DNA of 10,973 nucleotides from ZC4RG29 sp036273935. Its GTDB lineage: Bacteria; Bacteroidota; Bacteroidia; Cytophagales; Cyclobacteriaceae. The DNA lies in the NCBI GenBank assembly GCA_036273935.1, contig DASUGQ010000483.1, forward strand, positions 1-10,973, written 5' to 3'. The position numbers and the translations under genes are program-made. This document shows positions 6,341 through 10,973 of this stretch, one piece after another (the stretch's first letter is position 1; each line of letters begins with the position of its first letter). Under the pieces are notes generated by a model that did not search any database, was not told the DNA's origin, and saw nothing but the letters and a program-made list of their open reading frames with translations.

Positions 6341-8486
6341 TATTCATTTCACCCATGCCCTCCTGTTTGATAAAGGGCTGGTTGTAGAGGCGTTTCCCCG
6401 TTGCTTTGAATATCGCGTTAGCCACTGAGCCACCGGTTGGCGGTAGCGCCGGCTCGCCAAGCCCCGTGGGACTCATACCGTTGTCGGCAAAATGCACTTC
6501 GATCTCAGGTGTTTCTTTGAAGCGGATCATGCGGTAGTTATTGAAATTATTCTGCTGCACAGCACCTGCATCAAAGGTGAGATTGCCAAACATTGCATGG
6601 CCAAGTCCATCGATAATCCCACCCCGCACTTGTTGATGCGATCCACTCAAGTTGACAACAATACCACAATCCGCTGCCGCGTAAATTTTTTCCAACACAG
6701 GTTTTCCCTGCACCTTTGAAATCTCGGCAACCTGTGCTACATAAGAACGATGAGAAAAATATACGCTGAACCCCTGTGAAACATTTTTCTTCCTGCCCCA
6801 ATTTGCCTTTTCCGTGACAAGTTCAATCACCCCTTTCATCCGGTCGATATCATATTTGATTTCACCTGTCGGAGATTCCTTCGCCTTTTGCAGCAATGCA
6901 AGCCTGAACTGAACCGGATCCTGTTTTGCTTCGTCTGCAACCTCATCAAGAAAAGACTGCTCGGCAAAAGCTAAAAAGTTTGTAATGGGCGCCCGCCAGG
7001 GACATGACGTTATCGGGGACTTATATTCAACTGATTCGATCAACAAGTTCTCAACCGCACCCGATGGAAAATTATCTTCGCGTGTACAATTTCCGGCATT
7101 GATGCCAGCCCCCCTTAACTTGTAGCCAATCATGTTTCCCTTGGCGTCCAGGGCGGCAGAAAAACGGTAACGGACAGCCGGACGATAAAAACCAGCGGTC
7201 ATATCGTCTTCACGCGTCCAGATCACTTTTACGGGAGCCTTGATAAGGCTTGAAAGCTCGGCCGCCTCCACTGAATAATCCGTCATCAGTCTTCTGCCGA
7301 AACCGCCTCCCAGACGGGTCATGTTCACGGTAATTTTTTCCGGCGCAATCCCCAGCAATTTCGCAACATCGTTTCGCGATCGATCCGGTGTTTGTGTGGG
7401 ACCAATCAATTCAACTCCATCTTCACGCACATGCGCAAAGAAGTTCATGGGCTCCATCGTGTTATGCGGCAGGAACGGGCACTGATACTCCCGCGTAATC
7501 ACTTTCGCCGCTTTTGCAAAGGCCGCATCAACATCGCCGTCTTTGCGTTTTACGGAAACCTCCTGACCATCCAGCAATGTCTTGAAAATGCGGTCATGAT
7601 CTTCGGTGCTTTCAAGTTTGCCTTCTGATTCATATTCGATCTTCATTTTCTTCCTCGCTTTCATCACCTGCCACGTGGATTTCCCTACGATGGCAACCTT
7701 GTCTTTAAATGTGACCACATCAACGATGCCGGGCATAGCCTTTGCTTCGGCAATATCGGTTGACTTGATCTTCATGCCGAAAGCCTGCGGACGCTGTATC
7801 ATGGCGTAAAGCATTCCTTCACGATAGAAGTCAAGGCCAAAGAGTGGCTTCCCCGTAAGCATCTCATGATTATCAACATTGGGGATCATCTTCCCAATGA
7901 GTTTGAAATCTTTAGGGTCCTTCAACTTCACTTCAGCAGGAACCGGAACGCTCATGGCCTCCGATGCCAGCTCTCCATAACTCAGTCTGCGTCCACTGGC
8001 AGCATGGATCACAAAACTTTTATCGGTTGTTAATTCGCCGGAGGGGATATTCCATCGTTTGGCCGCAGCTTCAACGAGCATATACCGCGCCGTAGCACCT
8101 GCCTTGCGGAGACGTTCCCATGAATGAGGAATGGCTCCACTCCCGCCGGTTACCTGGCGATCGAATTTAGATACATCAAGGGGCGCTTGTAAGACATTCA
8201 CCTTTCCCCAGTCACCGTCAAGTTCATCGGCGACAATCATGGGAAAAGTAGTTTTGATGTTCTGGCCCAACTCAGGGTTGGGAGAAAATATGGTAATCAC
8301 CCCATCGGGGGCAATGGACAGGTATCCGTTGAATTCGGCCATTGCGCCAGTAGCATTAACGTTATGTATCGCTTGTATGCGGGAGGCGTCAGCGCTGGTC
8401 CAGTTAAAGCCCAGCCACAAACCGCCACTGGCGGTGGCAGCAAGTTTGATGAAATTTCTTCTGCTGGTTTTGGTGGAGATAGTCAT
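6324..8486 (-). CDS. Molybdopterin-binding large subunit of a xanthine dehydrogenase-family enzyme (IorB-like)
   Basis: This 720-residue catalytic subunit of a molybdenum hydroxylase resembles isoquinoline 1-oxidoreductase beta subunit and periplasmic aldehyde dehydrogenases. Such enzymes hydroxylate N-heterocycles or oxidise aldehydes with water as oxygen donor. It opens with a twin-arginine signal, SRRNFIKL (8-15) followed by a hydrophobic stretch, so it is probably exported folded. Cofactor-binding motifs are PELGQ (71-75), GPTQTPD (362-368), GGGFGRR (393-399) and WRAP (497-500). GLGEPALPP (675-683) holds the expected catalytic glutamate E678. Length and motifs are intact. It is the second gene of a two-gene operon, starting 8 bp after the small-subunit stop. 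The substrate cannot be predicted. No Shine-Dalgarno sequence precedes the ATG. Confidence 0.93.
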   Translation of the reverse strand: MTISTKTSRRNFIKLAATASGGLWLGFNWTSADASRIQAIHNVNATGAMAEFNGYLSIAPDGVITIFSPNPELGQNIKTTFPMIVADELDGDWGKVNVLQAPLDVSKFDRQVTGGSGAIPHSWERLRKAGATARYMLVEAAAKRWNIPSGELTTDKSFVIHAASGRRLSYGELASEAMSVPVPAEVKLKDPKDFKLIGKMIPNVDNHEMLTGKPLFGLDFYREGMLYAMIQRPQAFGMKIKSTDIAEAKAMPGIVDVVTFKDKVAIVGKSTWQVMKARKKMKIEYESEGKLESTEDHDRIFKTLLDGQEVSVKRKDGDVDAAFAKAAKVITREYQCPFLPHNTMEPMNFFAHVREDGVELIGPTQTPDRSRNDVAKLLGIAPEKITVNMTRLGGGFGRRLMTDYSVEAAELSSLIKAPVKVIWTREDDMTAGFYRPAVRYRFSAALDAKGNMIGYKLRGAGINAGNCTREDNFPSGAVENLLIESVEYKSPITSCPWRAPITNFLAFAEQSFLDEVADEAKQDPVQFRLALLQKAKESPTGEIKYDIDRMKGVIELVTEKANWGRKKNVSQGFSVYFSHRSYVAQVAEISKVQGKPVLEKIYAAADCGIVVNLSGSHQQVRGGIIDGLGHAMFGNLTFDAGAVQQNNFNNYRMIRFKETPEIEVHFADNGMSPTGLGEPALPPTGGSVANAIFKATGKRLYNQPFIKQEGMGEMNIGTKI

Positions 8487-8494
8487 AGCTTAAA

Positions 8495-8956
8495 TCATTT
8501 GATTTTTGAGGACGCTAAAACAATGGCATCGTGAATTCTGTGATAGGTACCACACCGGCAAAGGTTGCCATTCATAGCGGTTTCAATCTGTGCCGTGGTC
8601 GGTTTGAGATTCTTCTTCAACAGGGCGGCCGCGGTCATGATCTGCCCGGCCTGGCAATATCCACACTGCGGAACATCGACTTCCTGCCAGGCGAGTTGGA
8701 CCGGGTGGTCGCCTTGCACCGACAACCCTTCAATGGTCAGGATCCTGTTTTCCTTTACAGCCGAAACCGGCAGCGTGCAGGATCGTACAGCAGCGTCGTT
8801 CATGTGAACCGTGCAGGCACCACACTGGGCAATGCCGCAACCATATTTTGTACCGACCAGCCCAAGTGAATCGCGCAACACCCAAAGCAATGGAGTGTCG
8901 GGATCAGCATCGACCTGAACTATCTTACCGTTGACATTTAAATCATATTTTGCCAT
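8495..8956 (-). CDS. [2Fe-2S] small subunit of the molybdenum hydroxylase (IorA-like)
   Basis: This 153-residue subunit passes electrons from the molybdenum site of the large subunit outward through two clusters. The N-terminal ferredoxin-like domain binds one [2Fe-2S] through C40, C45, C48 and C60 (motif CGIAQCGAC plus a distal Cys). The C-terminal four-helix domain binds the second through C98, C101, C133 and C135 (CGYC and CRC). All eight ligands are present and the length is normal. There is no signal peptide, so it presumably folds with the large subunit in the cytoplasm and is carried out by that subunit's Tat signal. It is first in the operon, 8 bp before the large-subunit gene. No FAD or cytochrome c subunit is found next to it in this window. 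Confidence 0.95.
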   Translation of the reverse strand: MAKYDLNVNGKIVQVDADPDTPLLWVLRDSLGLVGTKYGCGIAQCGACTVHMNDAAVRSCTLPVSAVKENRILTIEGLSVQGDHPVQLAWQEVDVPQCGYCQAGQIMTAAALLKKNLKPTTAQIETAMNGNLCRCGTYHRIHDAIVLASSKIK

Positions 8957-8977
8957 GACTTGCTGAGTTGGTTAACA

Positions 8978-8985
8978 GAAACTTA
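8978..8985 (-). promoter_or_regulatory. Candidate -7 element for the molybdenum hydroxylase operon
   Basis: On the minus strand TAAGTTTC lies 21 bp before the small-subunit ATG and matches TAnnTTTG except for its last base. No clear TTG/TTTG -33 element is seen at the right distance, so the call is weak. A start here would give a leader of roughly 15-20 nt. Confidence 0.25.
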
Positions 8986-9094
8986 ACATGCTGACTAAGG
9001 TAATGTTTATCGGAATGAAAGGCTATGAAAAATTGATGAATGGAATAAAAAATACAATGTCAGGAACCTCAGAAAACTCTGCGTTATTGAATGT

Positions 9095-10973
9095 TCATTC
9101 ACTCTTCAAATTTTCAGCCGGATTTACTAAAGCTGTTTTAACAGATCTGAATGTTACTGTTAACAGTGCAACAAATAGAGTAAGCATACCAGCTAAAAGA
9201 AATACACTCCAGTGAATGTTAATTTGATAGGCATATTCATGCAAGAACCGGTTCATGATAAACCATCCGACCGGAATAGCAATCAGAATGGCAATGGACA
9301 GCAGGATCAAAAATTCTTTCGACAGCAAATGAAGAATATTTGTCAAGGTAGCCCCTAATACTTTGCGAACGCTGATCTCTTTCGTGCGTTTTACACAAAC
9401 AAACGATACGAGACCATACAACCCGAGGCATCCAATCACTATGCCTGTAAGACCAAATAACTGGATGAAGTTTGAGAACTTCCTCTCATTATCATAAAAA
9501 ATATTCAACGAATCGTCAAGAAATTCATACTCGAAATAGTTATTCGGGTGAATTTCTTTCCAATACTTTTCCACCAGGGCAATGGCCTTCTTTGAATGTA
9601 ATGGATCGATCTTGATCTGAGCCAACTGAAAATTCCAACCGGCATTCATAAACAAGTGAGGTACCACTTCTGACTTCAGACTCTGTGAATAATAGTTTCT
9701 TACAACTCCAATGATTTTAACCTTATTGTTTCCCCAATAGGTCATTTCCCGGCCTATCATATCACGAGGATCTTCCAGGTTGGCAACGCGCACGGCCTCT
9801 TCGTTTACGATGGCAACCTGTAGCGTATCAGTGAGATTAAAATTTCTTCCGGCAATGAGTGGTATATGATAAAAATCAAAGAAGTTGTTGTCTACCCATT
9901 GAAGCCGGAAGGTTTCCTTTTCCGTTAAAATTCCAGGACTTTCAACCTGACCCCACCACCAGTTGCGATAACTTGCGGGTGAAGCAAGGGAGTAGGCCAC
10001 TTCTTTGATTTCGGGGTGCTGAAGTAAGTCATGCTGAAACCGTTCACGAAGTAGTAGACTGTCTTTAAAGACCATATTGACAGTGATGATATTATCCTTC
10101 TCAAAGCCATGGTCAGTCTTGTAGAAAAATTTAATTTGCTGGGTCCCGATAACCATGCAAATCACCAATACCTGGGCGATTGCAAACTGAAAGACCACCA
10201 GGGATCTCCTGAACGATACACCACTTCTCGAAAGCATGGAGAAAGTGTTTCTAAAAGCCCGCATGGGATTGAAACCTGACAAAATTATTGCAGGATAAAA
10301 GCCCGCAAGAAAGGTGACGCACAATACTAATCCAAAAACATAAAGAAACATGCTGTCATTCCAGAGTATTAGCTCATTGACCCTGGTGGCAAAAAAATTA
10401 TCAGCATGGATTACCAATTCCGTCGCCAATAGACTTCCCAGAAAAACGGATGTAGCCACCAGGACAAATGTCTCAGTAAAAAATTGGATGGCAATGGACG
10501 CACGACTTCCGCCCATGATTTTGCGTAACCCGATTTCGCGGCTGCGCTGGGATGCCTGCGCCGTGGCAAGATTGATGAAATTAATGCATGCAATGATGAT
10601 AAGAAATACAGCAACACAAACGAACACCTTCAAAAACCAAAATGGAACAGCATAGTTAAATGGGTCTGTTTGCATATCAAAATGTGATTCCGTCAGGGGA
10701 GATAACTCAAATTTGGAGTACTGCGACCGGTCTCCTAATCCTGTGGCTATGCTGGTCAACTGCTTTTCAACTTCTTTTTTATCAGCACCCGGTTTTAAAA
10801 GAACATAACCATGAAACCATGAATCTCCTCCTCCCCAATAGTCTTCATTAGCATAATTCTCCATGTATTTCGTTAAGGTCTCATACGACATGATCATTTG
10901 CATCTGAAATTCCGAGTTTACAGGCATCTGTTTAATGACTCCACTGACCGTAAGATCCATTACATTATCATAG
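9095..10973 (-). CDS. FtsX/MacB-type ABC transporter permease, N-terminus outside window
   Basis: The frame stays open through the right edge. The first in-window ATG (10960) is internal, because in-frame residues YDNV precede it without a stop. About 625 residues of a protein expected to be near 800 are visible. Numbering from that ATG, a MacB-like periplasmic domain comes first (1-100; LTVSGVIKQMPVNS at 3-16). Three membrane helices follow (about 107-130, 160-183 and 203-228), with the cytoplasmic coupling segment REIGLRKIMGG (141-151). Next are a further helix (255-275) and a second periplasmic domain (280-495). Three C-terminal helices (498-522, 547-570 and 585-605) include the matching coupling segment KEISVRKVLGA (527-537). 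This doubled FtsX layout is common in Bacteroidota. Such proteins use a separate ATPase to move or release lipoproteins, peptides or drugs; no ATPase gene lies in the window. Confidence 0.92.
   Translation of the reverse strand, partial: YDNVMDLTVSGVIKQMPVNSEFQMQMIMSYETLTKYMENYANEDYWGGGDSWFHGYVLLKPGADKKEVEKQLTSIATGLGDRSQYSKFELSPLTESHFDMQTDPFNYAVPFWFLKVFVCVAVFLIIIACINFINLATAQASQRSREIGLRKIMGGSRASIAIQFFTETFVLVATSVFLGSLLATELVIHADNFFATRVNELILWNDSMFLYVFGLVLCVTFLAGFYPAIILSGFNPMRAFRNTFSMLSRSGVSFRRSLVVFQFAIAQVLVICMVIGTQQIKFFYKTDHGFEKDNIITVNMVFKDSLLLRERFQHDLLQHPEIKEVAYSLASPASYRNWWWGQVESPGILTEKETFRLQWVDNNFFDFYHIPLIAGRNFNLTDTLQVAIVNEEAVRVANLEDPRDMIGREMTYWGNNKVKIIGVVRNYYSQSLKSEVVPHLFMNAGWNFQLAQIKIDPLHSKKAIALVEKYWKEIHPNNYFEYEFLDDSLNIFYDNERKFSNFIQLFGLTGIVIGCLGLYGLVSFVCVKRTKEISVRKVLGATLTNILHLLSKEFLILLSIAILIAIPVGWFIMNRFLHEYAYQINIHWSVFLLAGMLTLFVALLTVTFRSVKTALVNPAENLKSE

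Noticed and set aside
8131..8493. 120-codon plus-strand frame opposite the start of the molybdenum large subunit
   Set aside because: It is antisense to a gene with intact Tat signal and cofactor motifs. Its translation mirrors the codon pattern of that gene.
8531..8869. 112-codon plus-strand frame opposite the [2Fe-2S] subunit
   Set aside because: It is antisense to a gene with all eight cluster cysteines and has no family resemblance of its own.
9077..9106. Short inverted repeat TGAAT-GTTC-ATTCA at the end of the permease gene as a terminator
   Set aside because: It has only five AT-rich base pairs, overlaps the stop codon and has no T-run on the minus strand.

Overview
The window looks like chromosomal DNA from a member of the Bacteroidota, probably a Cytophagales-type soil or freshwater bacterium. 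This is inferred from gene content and signals, not from a marker gene. The pointers are a DUF2400/TIGR02757 protein, a long FtsX/MacB-type permease of the kind common in this phylum, several starts with no Shine-Dalgarno sequence, and an exact TAnnTTTG element (the Bacteroidota -7 promoter motif) in front of the WYL regulator. No rRNA, tRNA, CRISPR array, insertion sequence or phage gene was seen.

Layout, left to right. Positions 1-326 are AT-rich with no supported gene. A DUF2400 protein (327-1094, minus) is divergent from a membrane-anchored beta-lactamase-fold serine hydrolase (1214-2590, plus). That gene ends inside the 3' end of a secreted Asp-box (BNR-like) beta-propeller protein (2574-3842, minus); the two stops are tail to tail with a 17-bp overlap. 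A gene-poor stretch of about 590 bp follows (3843-4435). It holds one possible 53-residue membrane peptide and an unexplained open frame. Next come a coiled-coil lipoprotein with its own rho-independent terminator (4436-5185, plus) and a WYL-type transcriptional regulator (5305-6204, plus). Convergent to these is a two-gene operon for a molybdenum hydroxylase: a [2Fe-2S] small subunit (8495-8956) read into a Tat-exported molybdopterin large subunit (6324-8486), both minus. The window ends inside an ABC-transporter permease (9095-10973, minus) whose N-terminus lies outside.

How the genes work together. Only the molybdenum hydroxylase pair forms a clear functional unit. The small subunit carries two [2Fe-2S] clusters, and the large subunit carries the molybdenum cofactor site and the Tat signal, so the complex should act in the periplasm on an N-heterocycle or aldehyde. 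No FAD subunit, cytochrome c subunit or cofactor-insertion gene is present here. Several other products also belong to the cell envelope: the anchored hydrolase, secreted propeller, lipoprotein and permease. Nothing ties them into one pathway.

I found no convincing undescribed system. The points most worth a second look are the nearly leaderless promoter of the WYL gene, the coding-like short frames at 4036-4297 and 6227-6340, the one-sided Tat signal of the molybdenum enzyme, and the propeller protein that probably is not a true sialidase.
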